NCBI GenBank assembly: GCA_913052345.1
Contig: CAJXDR010000003.1
Span: forward strand, 1 to 64,000
Source: UBA4421 sp002470275
GTDB taxonomy: Bacteria; Pseudomonadota; Gammaproteobacteria; Pseudomonadales; Azotimanducaceae
Direction of reading: 5' to 3'
Length of the DNA stretch: 64,000 nucleotides
Under the pieces are notes generated by a model, which saw only the letters and a list, made by a program, of their open reading frames with translations, was not told the origin of the DNA and made no database searches. Both the position numbers and the translations under genes were made by a program. This document shows positions 52,509 to 62,000 of the stretch, piece by piece (position 1 is the stretch's first letter; each line of letters opens with the position of its first letter).

Positions 52509-53567
52509 CTATCCTTGAGCGAGCAAGGCTCGAAGATCGATGATTGCGGCATTCGCCCGAGAAATATGCGAAGCCATGATCAGCGAATGGTTCGCCAAAA
52601 CACCAAATCCGTCGCCATTGAGCACCATGGGGCTCCACAGAATTTCCTGGGTTGGCTCCAGTTCCCGGATGATCTGACGAAGGGAGACTCTTGCTGCCTT
52701 CTTGTCGAGTACCTCGCTAAAGTCCGTGTCTATGGCCTCGAGCATATGAATGAGGGCCCAAGTAAAGCCTCTTGACTCGTAGAAGACATTATCGATCTCA
52801 AGCCAAGGGGTCTTAACGAGCTTTTCATCCGGTGAGGCCGTGCTTTGCGTGGCGGCGCTATCCCCAGCGAGGCCGGTGTCTAGCTGACGTTTGCCCACAC
52901 TCGCAGACAGCCTCTGGGACAAGGACCCAAGTCGCGTTTCCATGGCGGCCAGCCACTGCTGAAGGTTGTCTGCCCGAGCGTAGAACTGGGCTTCATTTTG
53001 ATCTTCGTCTGCAAGCTGCCGCAGATAGGCCTCAAAGAATCGGATGCCTTCCCTGTATTCATTTTCAGTGGCGGGGAGAAACCAAGAATCGTTGTTGAAG
53101 AAGAATTTTGCCTCGGCCTCGGTCAGGTTTTTATTTTCAGCGGATTGGCTTTGCGAGCGAGAAAAGTCGTTTCGATAAACGCGGGCGTTGTCACGCAACA
53201 GGGTGAGAACACCCAGCTCCCACGAAGGCATATTGTCAAGCCAAATACCTGGAGGGAAGAGATCGTTGGTCAGGTAGCCGCCCGTTTTGTTTAACAGCGT
53301 TTTTGCCAGGGTAATAGAGGTTGCCGTGGTCGTGTAGCCGTTGACCCGGTTTTCCTCTCTTTCAGTGGCCATTGCCTCACTAATGTCGGCGACAGAAAAG
53401 CGCCCGGGTTCCAGGCTCCACCAAATACCAATGCCAACTGCCGCGAGCAGGTAGAGGGAAATTAGGCTAACAATCGTCCTCAGGATAGTCCGTGCTCTCG
53501 AAACCGGTTTAGCCGTATCAAATTCAAAATCCTCAGTGGATTTTCGACGCCAGAACTTCAAGTTCAT
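52509..53567 (-). CDS. DUF2333 family protein
   Basis: A 352-residue protein with a short basic N-terminus, one transmembrane segment (about 27-50) and a periplasmic region with the DUF2333 motifs GGYLTNDLFPPGIWLDNMP and SRSQSQSAENKNLTEAEAKF, then FFNNDSWFLPATENEYREG. Function unknown; likely an inner-membrane protein facing the periplasm. It lies 190 bp from hppA. Confidence 0.88.
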   Translation of the reverse strand: MNLKFWRRKSTEDFEFDTAKPVSRARTILRTIVSLISLYLLAAVGIGIWWSLEPGRFSVADISEAMATEREENRVNGYTTTATSITLAKTLLNKTGGYLTNDLFPPGIWLDNMPSWELGVLTLLRDNARVYRNDFSRSQSQSAENKNLTEAEAKFFFNNDSWFLPATENEYREGIRFFEAYLRQLADEDQNEAQFYARADNLQQWLAAMETRLGSLSQRLSASVGKRQLDTGLAGDSAATQSTASPDEKLVKTPWLEIDNVFYESRGFTWALIHMLEAIDTDFSEVLDKKAARVSLRQIIRELEPTQEILWSPMVLNGDGFGVLANHSLIMASHISRANAAIIDLRALLAQG

Positions 53568-53664
53568 ATCGAGAGCCTCTTTGTTACTCGTACATGATAA
53601 AGAATGTGGGGATGATCAGTTGTCTTTTAAGGGGCTTCGCAAACTCACCGCGCATTTTTTGACG

Positions 53665-54117
53665 CTAAAGCGCGGAAATACGGAACGGCACCCGTAGGTC
53701 CTCCCGATCCGCAAAATGTAGATTAATGACCATGTCGCTTCCCGCCGTTAGGGGGGTTTCCTGCATGAGGCTGATCATCATATGGCGGCCTCCTGGGGAA
53801 AACCGGACGATTTCATCGGGGGCAAGAGTGAGGTCGCCGAGGGGCCGCATCCTCATGGTGCCCTCCGTCTGCTGTGTCGTGTGGAGGGAGATGGACAGCG
53901 CTTCAGGAGAGGACGCCCCGGTAAGCGTCAACGGCGTTAGCCCTCGGTTGTGTATGGTGAAGTAGCCTGCGGTCATCTTCGAGCCGGGCACGGGCACGCG
54001 GACCTGGGCCTGGGTGACGTCCGGTTGAGTAGCCTGGGAGGACGGACTGCCGCACCCCGTTGCAAGGCCCAGCAGAACACCTGCGAATAGCCAAACTAGT
54101 CTTGGTCTATTGAGCAT
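53665..54117 (-). CDS. PCuAC-type periplasmic copper chaperone lipoprotein
   Basis: A 150-residue protein with a lipobox (GLATGC at about 18-22). The copper motif is SLHTTQQTEGTMRM (His, then Met) and RHMMISLM further on, matching HX10MX21HXM. The family carries Cu(I) to cytochrome oxidase. Its start lies inside the end of the preceding gene on the same strand. Also known as DUF461. Confidence 0.9.
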   Translation of the reverse strand: MLNRPRLVWLFAGVLLGLATGCGSPSSQATQPDVTQAQVRVPVPGSKMTAGYFTIHNRGLTPLTLTGASSPEALSISLHTTQQTEGTMRMRPLGDLTLAPDEIVRFSPGGRHMMISLMQETPLTAGSDMVINLHFADREDLRVPFRISAL

Positions 54118-54776
54118 ATTTGTTCGATCCTAGTCGGTGTTGATACCACTACACGGGCGCTTGGTCGGCCGCCTGCGTTGGCATTTTTGAGCAGTCGATA
54201 CACTGCGCGCGCGACGGCGTCGTTTCTCGCAGCGATGGTATACCTGCATTGCCCGGAGGCTCCAGCGGTCATTTCTTCTACCCGCTTTTTTTGCTCGGCC
54301 TCCGTGATGCCATCCAGTCTTACCGTGGCGCGAGAGGCTCGGGCCAATTGTTCGACTCGAGCGGCCGTCGGTTCGATAGAGGGATGGTCGCGATCAATGA
54401 GGCGGGCTTTGTCGAGCATCGACCGAGATCGAGCAAACTGACCTCGGTCTGCCGCGCTGGTGGCTAGCGCCATGTATCGCTCGATGACTTGCTCAAAGCC
54501 TCGTCGCGCCACCTCGCTGGATGGATCTAGGCGCAGCATCTGTGTGAACAGGTGTATGGCGCTGTCGGTATAGGGGCTGCTCAGATGATCGGCATTGAGC
54601 GCCGCCATCGCCCGATCTTCCAGTACGATAAGCGCTCCCGGGTCCGGAGCGGAAGGCGGTGGTAGCCGCGTGGAGGGGCCCTGGCAACCAGATACACAGA
54701 GGCAAAAAAGGCAAACCAGCGCAAAAGCGCTGAGCGGGTGCGTTCCAGTTGTAAGATTCACATTTCTTATAGGCAT
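54096..54776 (-). CDS. Lipoprotein of unknown function
   Basis: A 226-residue protein with a lipobox (LCVSGC at about 26-31). The rest is helical with tetratricopeptide-like repeats (SSEVARRGFEQVIERYMALA, RSRSMLDKARLIDRDHPSI), and a C-terminal TIAARNDAVARAVYRLLKNAN. Anchored in the membrane. The PCuAC gene overlaps its end by 22 bp, so both are likely co-expressed. No family named with confidence. Confidence 0.75.
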   Translation of the reverse strand: MPIRNVNLTTGTHPLSAFALVCLFCLCVSGCQGPSTRLPPPSAPDPGALIVLEDRAMAALNADHLSSPYTDSAIHLFTQMLRLDPSSEVARRGFEQVIERYMALATSAADRGQFARSRSMLDKARLIDRDHPSIEPTAARVEQLARASRATVRLDGITEAEQKKRVEEMTAGASGQCRYTIAARNDAVARAVYRLLKNANAGGRPSARVVVSTPTRIEQICSIDQD

Positions 54777-54942
54777 GGTTGTCTAATACTACCGCCTTCG
54801 ATGCTAGCCTTGGAGCGAAAGCATCAGTGTTCGAGGTCAGAAGGGCTTCGCGGCGCGCTAACATTGTGCAGGTTAACTCGTTACCATGCAGCAGCGCGCT
54901 TAGGGGTCGCTTTGCGCTCGGATTTAGAAATAGGGTTGTAAA

Positions 54943-56844
54943 GTGTCGAAGTGGTTATTCGGAAAGACGAGGGCGCGAGGCCTCCCCTGGCTTTGGCTGG
55001 TTCTGACACCGTTCCTGGCCGTCGCCACCCATGCGCAGGCCAGTGCTGGGTTTCTTGATCAGGAACCAGAGTTTCTCCCTGTGGATGAAGCCTTTCGGCT
55101 GCAGGTTCCTCAGGTTGCGAATCAAGCGATAACCATTCGGTGGGATATAGCCGATGGCTATTACCTGTACCAGCATCAATTCGAATTCGGCTTATCCGCC
55201 GGCACGAGCGGGTCGGTGCTTGCGCGCCCTTTGCTGCCCACGGCATTAGAAAAGTTTGATGAGTACTTTGGGGATGTGCGCGTTTATTACGGTGAGGTTG
55301 AGGCCGTCGTTCCCTTTCTCGGCTCCGTGCCCGAGGGCTCCAAGCTCAGGGTAGGCTATCAGGGGTGTGCGGACCTCGGCCTATGCTATCCGCCAGAAGT
55401 TCGAGAATTCGTCTTTACCGAGGCAGGGCTGCTGCCGTCTACTCAGCTTTCTCTGGCTTCCGCATCCTGGTCTGAGCCGGCTGGCGTGGTGACTGGGGCA
55501 GCCACATCAGCGCAAGCGGTGAGCGTGCCACCCAGCGAAGATCGAATGCTAGCCAACATTCTTGAGGGCGAAAGCCTGCTCTGGTCGATCGTCGTATTTT
55601 TCTTGGCGGGTATAGGCCTGGCCTTCACGCCCTGCGTTTTTCCAATGGTCCCGATACTCTCCAGCATCATCGTGGGTGAGGGCCCGCAGTTGGGTAAGAC
55701 TCGGGCGTTCACCCTGTCCTTGGCCTATGTGCTGGGCATGGCGCTGACCTATGCCGCGGTGGGGCTGCTGGTGGGTCTATTCGGTGCCGAAATCAATTTG
55801 CAGGCTCGACTGCAGAGTCCAGTGGTTCTTCTAACCTTTGCAGCGGTCTTTGTTTGGTTGGCGGGTTCAATGTTCGGGCTGTACGAACTTCGTATGCCCC
55901 AAGTTCTCGAATCCTGGCTGAGCGCACGCAGCGCAGCCCAGAAGGGTGGTAGGCACCCTTCCGTATTTGTCATGGGGGCACTGTCGAGCTTAGTGGTCTC
56001 TCCCTGTATATCTGCCCCGTTAGCCGGAGCCCTCATTTATCTGTCTAACACGGCGGATGTGGTGCTGGGTGGATCAGCCCTGTTTGCCTTGGGCCTGGGG
56101 ATGGGCGTGCCGTTGTTGATTGTAGGGGGCAGTGGCGGACATTGGTTGCCTCGGGCCGGTGCCTGGATGGAAGGCATCCGTGCAGCATTTGGCGTTGGGT
56201 TACTGGGCGTTGCGATCTGGTTGCTTGAGCGGCTGTTGCCCGGTTCTGTGGTCCTTGTGCTTTGGGCGGTTTTGCTGATTGCCTCTGGCGTCTTTCTTGG
56301 AGCCCTGGAGTTTGTACCCAAGAAGAGCTGGCCAAAGGCGTTACAGATAGCGGGGTTAGTGATGGTGGTCTGGGGCGCAAGCTGCCTCGTGGGTGCCTCC
56401 AGCGGTGCCAGCGACCCCTTCAATCCGTTAGCCGGCGGCGCTGGCTCAGCGGCGTCAAGGTCGGTTGAACAACAGGCCGCCTGGCAAAGCGTCAAGCAGG
56501 TAAAAGACGTTATTGCGGCCATTGAACGTTCGGATAAACCCGTCCTACTCGACCTGTATGCTGATTGGTGTATCTCCTGCAAAGTCATGGAGCGTTCAGT
56601 ATTCCCTGACCCAGAGGTAGCAGGGCAGTTGGCGAACTTCACGCTGCTGCGTGCAGACGTCACGGCAAACGATGAGGAAGATAAGGCGCTGCTGGCTCAT
56701 TTTGGCCTCTTTGGTCCTCCGAGTTTGGTGTTTTTAAACGAAGATGGCAGCGAGTTAAAGGATTTTAGGGTGCAGGGGGAGGTTGGAGTGGCTGCGCTTT
56801 CGGCGCATTTGGCCCGGGTTCAGGCTGTCTTCCAATCAAAATAG
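54943..56844 (+). CDS. dsbD: Thiol:disulfide interchange protein DsbD
   Basis: A 633-residue protein carrying electrons from cytoplasmic thioredoxin to the periplasm. Signal peptide (about 1-32, ending HAQA); alpha domain with GCADLGLCYPPE cysteine pair; eight-helix transmembrane domain with FTPCVFPMVPILSS and VVSPCISAPLAG; gamma thioredoxin-like domain with DWCISCKVME. Start GTG 54943, divergent from the lipoprotein gene by 166 bp. It keeps periplasmic cysteines and copper-binding cysteines reduced, so proximity to a copper chaperone is meaningful. Confidence 0.96.
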   Translation: MSKWLFGKTRARGLPWLWLVLTPFLAVATHAQASAGFLDQEPEFLPVDEAFRLQVPQVANQAITIRWDIADGYYLYQHQFEFGLSAGTSGSVLARPLLPTALEKFDEYFGDVRVYYGEVEAVVPFLGSVPEGSKLRVGYQGCADLGLCYPPEVREFVFTEAGLLPSTQLSLASASWSEPAGVVTGAATSAQAVSVPPSEDRMLANILEGESLLWSIVVFFLAGIGLAFTPCVFPMVPILSSIIVGEGPQLGKTRAFTLSLAYVLGMALTYAAVGLLVGLFGAEINLQARLQSPVVLLTFAAVFVWLAGSMFGLYELRMPQVLESWLSARSAAQKGGRHPSVFVMGALSSLVVSPCISAPLAGALIYLSNTADVVLGGSALFALGLGMGVPLLIVGGSGGHWLPRAGAWMEGIRAAFGVGLLGVAIWLLERLLPGSVVLVLWAVLLIASGVFLGALEFVPKKSWPKALQIAGLVMVVWGASCLVGASSGASDPFNPLAGGAGSAASRSVEQQAAWQSVKQVKDVIAAIERSDKPVLLDLYADWCISCKVMERSVFPDPEVAGQLANFTLLRADVTANDEEDKALLAHFGLFGPPSLVFLNEDGSELKDFRVQGEVGVAALSAHLARVQAVFQSK

Positions 56845-56937
56845 GGTAGTTTTCCTTCCTTAAAATCTACTAAAATACAAAAATAACGCATTTCTCGGCG
56901 TTAACTTCGCGTAAGTCGAGAATACAGGAGAAATGAC

Positions 56938-57378
56938 ATGGGGCGACGTATATTGTTGCTTAGCGGTCCCAACCTAAATTTGCTTGGGAGTCGTGAGCCT
57001 GAAATCTACGGCCATGAAACCTTAACTGAAATCGTATCCGCACTGACCTTCGCGGCATCCGAAGCGGGGGCGACCCTCAGTCACCTTCAGAGCAATGCTG
57101 AGCACGACATCGTAGACGCTGTGCATCAAGCTAAGAAGGAGGCGATTGACTTTATTATCATCAATCCGGCCTCGCTAACGCACACCAGCATCGCTCTGCG
57201 CGATGCATTCCTCAGCGTGAGCATTCCTTTTTTGGAAATACATCTTTCCAATGTCTACGCCAGGGAGGCTTTTCGCCAGACCTCCTATTTGAGCGACATC
57301 GCCCAGGGCGTTATCACGGGCTTAGGCTCGAAGGGCTATGACTATGCCCTACGTTACGCACTCGATAACGAGGCTTAG
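56938..57378 (+). CDS. aroQ: 3-Dehydroquinate dehydratase, type II
   Basis: A 146-residue dodecameric enzyme that dehydrates 3-dehydroquinate, the third shikimate step. GPNLNLLGSREPEIYG (Tyr in the flexible lid), NAEHDIVDAVHQA, NPASLTHTSIALRDA, and EIHLSNVYAREAFR are visible. ATG 56938 follows AGGAGAA. In gammaproteobacteria this gene usually leads the accBC cluster, and it does here. Confidence 0.96.
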   Translation: MGRRILLLSGPNLNLLGSREPEIYGHETLTEIVSALTFAASEAGATLSHLQSNAEHDIVDAVHQAKKEAIDFIIINPASLTHTSIALRDAFLSVSIPFLEIHLSNVYAREAFRQTSYLSDIAQGVITGLGSKGYDYALRYALDNEA

Positions 57379-57412
57379 AAATTCTGTCGACAGAGGATTC
57401 AGGGGGCACTTA

Positions 57413-57847
57413 GTGGACTTACGGAAAGTAAAAAAGCTGATCGAATTGGTGGAGGAGTCTGGCATTGCCGAGCTGGAGGTGGCCAGCGGGGACGAATCAA
57501 TTCGAATAGCGATGAATCGAGGTGTGGCCCGGGTTGCCGAACCAGAGGCGGTGGTGGTGGCGCCAGCGGGGTCTCAGGGACAGGCCGGACAAGCTTTTGC
57601 ACCCTCAGGCCCGCTCGAGGAAATTAAAGCGCCCATGGCCGGTGTCTTTTACCAGGCCCCGAATCCAGATGCAGAGCCCTTCGTGCAGGTGGGTCAGCGT
57701 ATTCAGCCTGGGGACGTGGTTTGTATCATCGAAAGTATGAAGATGATGAACAAAATTACCGCGGTGCGAGGCGGCACCATTGAGGAGGTTTTGATCGCCA
57801 ATGGGGATGCTATTGCCACCGGCACGCCATTGTTCAAAATCTCGTGA
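57413..57847 (+). CDS. accB: Biotin carboxyl carrier protein of acetyl-CoA carboxylase
   Basis: A 144-residue protein; N-terminal VDLRKVKKLIELVEESGIAE is the usual AccB start, a Pro/Gly/Gln-rich linker follows (41-70), and the C-terminal biotinyl domain carries IIESMKMMNKI, with Lys110 the biotinylation site. Note ESMKM instead of the common EAMKM. GTG 57413 is chosen by comparison; an upstream frame overlaps aroQ. The accC gene (biotin carboxylase) that normally follows is absent; prmA starts at once with a 4-bp overlap. Confidence 0.95.
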   Translation: MDLRKVKKLIELVEESGIAELEVASGDESIRIAMNRGVARVAEPEAVVVAPAGSQGQAGQAFAPSGPLEEIKAPMAGVFYQAPNPDAEPFVQVGQRIQPGDVVCIIESMKMMNKITAVRGGTIEEVLIANGDAIATGTPLFKIS

Positions 57848-58749
57848 GTTGGCTGCAACTTTGTTTCCGTGTTGCGGAGCCGGAGTTGGAGGAAATGGAG
57901 GCCCTGCTGTTAGGGCTTGGCGCCGCTGCGCTCACGGTGGTCAGTGAGGATGACGAGATTATCCTTGAGCCGGGCCCAGGAGAGCTGCCTGCCTGGCAGC
58001 GATGCAGGCTTTTTACCCTCTTCCCCCTAGACGCCAACATGGGAGCGATTCGAGAGGCATTAGACGCCCGCAGCGGCGGTCTGCCCGAGGACATCAGCGT
58101 GGACTTCGTGGCTGATGAAGACTGGCAGCGAAGGCTTTCCAACAACACCGTGACCGCGCTTTTCGGCGACCGGTTGTGGCTTCTTCCAAAAACTCGCCGG
58201 CCTGAAGGTCCGAACCCTAGCCCCACGACGGAAAGGCCGACGCTATTTTTGGAGCCTGGGCTGGCCTTTGGTAGCGGGAGTCACCCCACCACACGTCTCT
58301 GCCTTGAGTGGCTTGCCAGACACATTGAACCCGATCAATCGGTGCTGGACTTTGGCTGTGGCTCTGGGGTGTTAGCCATTGCCACGGCCTTGCTCGGCGC
58401 ACGAGCAGTTGGGGTGGATCATGATCCCCAGGCCCTGATAGCGACTCGTGAAAATGCCGCTTTCAATGGCGTGGATGATCGCGTCGAAGCGTTGTCTTTA
58501 CAGGTGTGGCAAAACCAATCTGCGGCTACCCACGCGGTTTCCTTTGATGTTCTGGTTGCGAACATTCTAGCGGGCCCAATCGTCAGCATGGCGGATATGT
58601 TTACGGCGCTGGTAAAGCCTGGCGGACATCTGGTTTTATCCGGAATCTTGGCCGAGCAAGCAGCCCAAGTTCGAGATGCTTTTCCGTCCCTTAGCTTTCT
58701 TTCGACCTCTATTGAACAAGATTGGGTTTGCTTGGTGGCTCGGAAGTAG
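57844..58749 (+). CDS. prmA: Ribosomal protein L11 methyltransferase
   Basis: A 301-residue S-adenosylmethionine enzyme trimethylating ribosomal protein L11. N-terminal substrate domain (SWLQLCFRVAEPELEEMEAL), then FLEPGLAFGSGSHPTTRLCL and VLDFGCGSGVLAIATAL (SAM site) and VANILAGPIV. GTG start overlaps the accB stop (GTGA). Length matches the family. Confidence 0.95.
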   Translation: MSWLQLCFRVAEPELEEMEALLLGLGAAALTVVSEDDEIILEPGPGELPAWQRCRLFTLFPLDANMGAIREALDARSGGLPEDISVDFVADEDWQRRLSNNTVTALFGDRLWLLPKTRRPEGPNPSPTTERPTLFLEPGLAFGSGSHPTTRLCLEWLARHIEPDQSVLDFGCGSGVLAIATALLGARAVGVDHDPQALIATRENAAFNGVDDRVEALSLQVWQNQSAATHAVSFDVLVANILAGPIVSMADMFTALVKPGGHLVLSGILAEQAAQVRDAFPSLSFLSTSIEQDWVCLVARK

Positions 58750-58852
58750 CCGGCCTGGGACAGGCAGTTGGCAAAAAACGCTTATGCGTTTGTAATGCTG
58801 GGTTTAAGGATGCCAAATGTTGCTCTAGCTATAGCGAACGACGGAGTGACCA

Positions 58853-59224
58853 ATGCTTGGATATGCAACGATTGGGGTAAGCGATATTGATCGCGCCTGT
58901 GAGTTTTATGATGCGCTATTCGCCGAACTTGGCGGAAAACAGCTCTTCGGTCAGGACCGCATTAAGTTTTATGGCACGGGTCCTGAAGCGCCAATGCTGG
59001 CAGTATGTATTCCCTACGATGAAGAAGCGCCCACCCCGGGTAATGGCAACATGATTGCTATTCCAGCCGGCGGGCCTGAAGGCGTTGATGCGCTCTATGC
59101 CAAGGCCATTGCGCTGGGTGCGACAGACGAAGGGGCGCCAGGACAGCGGCTTCCCGTATTCTATGGTGCCTATGTGCGAGATGCTGATGGCAACAAGCTT
59201 TGCTTCTTTGATATGAAAATGTAG
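58853..59224 (+). CDS. VOC-family (glyoxalase-like) protein
   Basis: A 123-residue single-domain protein of the vicinal oxygen chelate fold (YATIGVSDIDRACEFYDAL, then RDADGNKLCFFDM). Metal ligands may be present but cannot be proved. No specific reaction can be assigned. It sits between prmA and dusB, where no gene is usual in this cluster. ATG 58853. Confidence 0.8.
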   Translation: MLGYATIGVSDIDRACEFYDALFAELGGKQLFGQDRIKFYGTGPEAPMLAVCIPYDEEAPTPGNGNMIAIPAGGPEGVDALYAKAIALGATDEGAPGQRLPVFYGAYVRDADGNKLCFFDMKM

Positions 59225-59310
59225 CCATTGAGCAGGGGGACCGGGGACGCAAGAGCCGTGTAGATTTTGAATCCCTGGGCTATCATGGTCTTTTGGTTAA
59301 ATCTTCGTCC

Positions 59311-60330
59311 ATGATCGATCTTACGACCCTATCCGCGCCTCTCGCTCTGCCGTGTGGCGACGTGAGCCTGCGCAATAGAATAGCCCTGGCCCCCATGGCG
59401 GGATGGACTGACGTACCTTTTCGGCGGCTGGCTTGGCGCTATGGCGCAGGGCACCTGGTGAGTGAGATGTTGTCCTCCAAGCCCGAGCTCTGGGATACCG
59501 GTAAGAGCAGCCAGCGCCGGGTACTCATTCAGGGCGTTAGGCCCCAGGCCGTTCAGATTGCGGGCAGTGATCCCAAAATCATGGCTGAGTCCGCAAAACG
59601 CCTGGTTGGCCAGGGCGTTGAGTTGTTGGATATTAATTTTGGGTGTCCGGCCAAAAAAGTCTGTAGCAAGGCCGCGGGGTCAGCGTTGCTGGCCGATATC
59701 ACCCTCCTTCAGCGCATTGTCGAAGCCGTAGTGGCCGCCGTATCGGTGCCGGTCACGGTTAAGACACGAACTGGCCTCACGCCATCGGATCGAGCCGGCC
59801 TAGAGGCGGCGCTAGCTGCTCAGGCTGTGGGGGCGCAAATGGTGGTTATGCACGCTCGCAGTAGGGCCTGCCGGTTTGTTGGCCCGGTGGACTACGGTCG
59901 TCTTGGCGAACTGCGTGCCAAGCTTGATATTCCCTTATTGGTCAACGGCGATATCGATGGCGTCGACGCTGCCCGCCGAGCGCTTGGCAGCTCTCGGGCG
60001 GATGGGGTCATGATCGGAGGTGGCGCTATGGGTCAACCCTGGATATTTTCTACCTTGATGGGTCAGGCACCGCCCGAGCTGGGCGAAAGACTGACGATCA
60101 TGGCAGAACACCTGGAAAGCATGCATGAATTTTATGGCCACGAGACGGGTACGCGTATCGCTCGCAAGCACATTCAGGCCTATCTGAAGCGTCTTGGTAT
60201 GCAGAGCTTATGCCGAGCCTCCATGCAGGAGGACACTGCCGAAGGCCAGGTGCGGTGGCTGCGCGCGCATAGAAATCTAATCGTAGACCAGGGACGCAGG
60301 CAGCAGGCCCTAGGTAGCGCTGCGGCTTAG
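59311..60330 (+). CDS. dusB: tRNA-dihydrouridine synthase B
   Basis: A 339-residue flavin enzyme reducing a uridine in the D-loop of tRNA. IALAPMAGWTDVPFRRLA, LLDINFGCPAKKVCSK with the catalytic Cys, and VNGDIDGVDAARRAL are visible. ATG 59311 (MIDLTTLSAP); upstream GTG/other starts are possible to 59293. In most gammaproteobacteria fis follows dusB; here there is a 92-bp gap and then purH. Confidence 0.95.
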   Translation: MIDLTTLSAPLALPCGDVSLRNRIALAPMAGWTDVPFRRLAWRYGAGHLVSEMLSSKPELWDTGKSSQRRVLIQGVRPQAVQIAGSDPKIMAESAKRLVGQGVELLDINFGCPAKKVCSKAAGSALLADITLLQRIVEAVVAAVSVPVTVKTRTGLTPSDRAGLEAALAAQAVGAQMVVMHARSRACRFVGPVDYGRLGELRAKLDIPLLVNGDIDGVDAARRALGSSRADGVMIGGGAMGQPWIFSTLMGQAPPELGERLTIMAEHLESMHEFYGHETGTRIARKHIQAYLKRLGMQSLCRASMQEDTAEGQVRWLRAHRNLIVDQGRRQQALGSAAA

Positions 60331-60422
60331 CGCTGGTCTTGGTGGCGCTTCCCGTTTTTCGAAACCCCCTGACCCGAGCCGCAAAATAGCTTACAAAGCG
60401 TAAAAGAAATAAGGAGAGTGAC

Positions 60423-61967
60423 GTGACCCTAATCGTGCGTCGTGCGCTGCTGAGCGTTTCAGATAAAGCTGGGATTGTTGAGTTGGGACAGGCTCTTGCT
60501 GCTTCAGGCGTCGAGATTCTTTCCACTGGTGGGACCTTTGCAGCATTACAGAAAGCGGGCATCCCGGTTGTAGAGGTATCCGCTCATACCGGGTTCCCCG
60601 AAATGATGGACGGCAGGGTCAAGACCCTCCACCCTCGAATTCACGGCGGCATCCTGGCTCGAAGAGGGTTGGACGACACGGCTATGGCGAATAACGATAT
60701 CGCGCCAATTGACCTCGTTGCCGTCAATTTATACCCCTTTGCCCAGACCATTGTGTTACCGGACTGTACCGAGGCGCTGGCCATTGAGAACATTGATATT
60801 GGTGGGCCGAGCATGGTCCGAGCTGGTGCCAAAAATCACGCCGATGTGCTCACCGTGGTGAACCCAGAGGACTACTCACGGGTGATCGACGCGCTCCATA
60901 GCGGTTCAATTGACGCCGCCATGCGTCGGGAATTCGCCGTCAAGGCCTTCAGACATACGGCCCAGTACGACGCAACGGTGGCGGCCTACCTGGGGCGCGA
61001 TGAGGTCATGCCAGACACCCTTACCCTGACTTACGATAAAGCGCTCGCCCTGCGCTATGGCGAGAACCCCCATCAACGTGCCGCCCTCTACCGCGAGACC
61101 GGTCCCGCCCCCTCGGCCAGTATCACCGGGTGTGCCCAACTTCAGGGAAAGGCGCTGTCGTTCAACAACATCGCGGATGCCGACGCCGCCCTGGAATGCG
61201 TTAAGGTTTTTTCAGAGCCTGCCTGCGTCATCGTTAAACACGCCAATCCCTGTGGTGTGGCCGTAGCATCCGATCTCAACGACGCCTACAGCATGGCCTT
61301 TGCGACGGACCCCACCTCAGCCTTTGGCGGCATCATTGCATTTAATCGACCGCTGGATGGCCCGCTACTCGAACGGATCTTGGGTCAACAGTTTGTTGAG
61401 GTCATCATAGCGCCCGCCTACTCCGACGCTGCCCTGAGCGTCGCTAAAAGTAAGCAGAATGTCCGTCTGCTCGACTGTGGCCCGATCAATGTTGGTCAAA
61501 GGGGTCTGGAGCTAAAGCGGGTCGGTGGCGGCGTGTTGATACAGGATGCGGATGAGCGCTGCCTCGACAACGACGCACTCCGAACCGTGACGAAGCGTGA
61601 GCCGTCTGCAGCTGAGATGGCTGACCTCGAATTTGCCTGGAAAGTGGCCTGGTTTACCAAGTCCAACGCAATCATCTATGCTCGGGCTATGCAAACGGTT
61701 GGTATTGGGGCAGGTCAGATGAGTCGGATTGTTAGCGCTAAGATTGCCGGGATCAAGGCGGCAGATGAAGGTCTTGAAGTCGCTGGTGCGGTCATGGCCT
61801 CAGATGCGTTCTTTCCCTTTCGCGACGGCATTGACGCTGCAGCGCAAGCCGGCATTCGGGCAGTGATTCAGCCAGGTGGGTCCGTACGCGACCAGGAGGT
61901 GATCGATGCGGCCAATGAACATGGGATGGCCATGGTTCTTACGGGGATACGTCACTTTCGTCATTGA
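60423..61967 (+). CDS. purH: Bifunctional AICAR transformylase/IMP cyclohydrolase
   Basis: A 514-residue enzyme for the last two steps of IMP synthesis. The N-terminal cyclohydrolase domain (about 1-195: RRALLSVSDKAGIVELGQ, TGFPEMMDGRVKTLHPRIHG) is followed by the transformylase domain with the conserved KHANPCG Lys-His pair and the SAFGG segment. GTG 60423 with AAGGAG. Forms a purH-purD operon (33-bp gap). Confidence 0.97.
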   Translation: MTLIVRRALLSVSDKAGIVELGQALAASGVEILSTGGTFAALQKAGIPVVEVSAHTGFPEMMDGRVKTLHPRIHGGILARRGLDDTAMANNDIAPIDLVAVNLYPFAQTIVLPDCTEALAIENIDIGGPSMVRAGAKNHADVLTVVNPEDYSRVIDALHSGSIDAAMRREFAVKAFRHTAQYDATVAAYLGRDEVMPDTLTLTYDKALALRYGENPHQRAALYRETGPAPSASITGCAQLQGKALSFNNIADADAALECVKVFSEPACVIVKHANPCGVAVASDLNDAYSMAFATDPTSAFGGIIAFNRPLDGPLLERILGQQFVEVIIAPAYSDAALSVAKSKQNVRLLDCGPINVGQRGLELKRVGGGVLIQDADERCLDNDALRTVTKREPSAAEMADLEFAWKVAWFTKSNAIIYARAMQTVGIGAGQMSRIVSAKIAGIKAADEGLEVAGAVMASDAFFPFRDGIDAAAQAGIRAVIQPGGSVRDQEVIDAANEHGMAMVLTGIRHFRH

Positions 61968-62000
61968 GTTGAGGCGTTTGCCCCAACCGGAGGAAACGTT

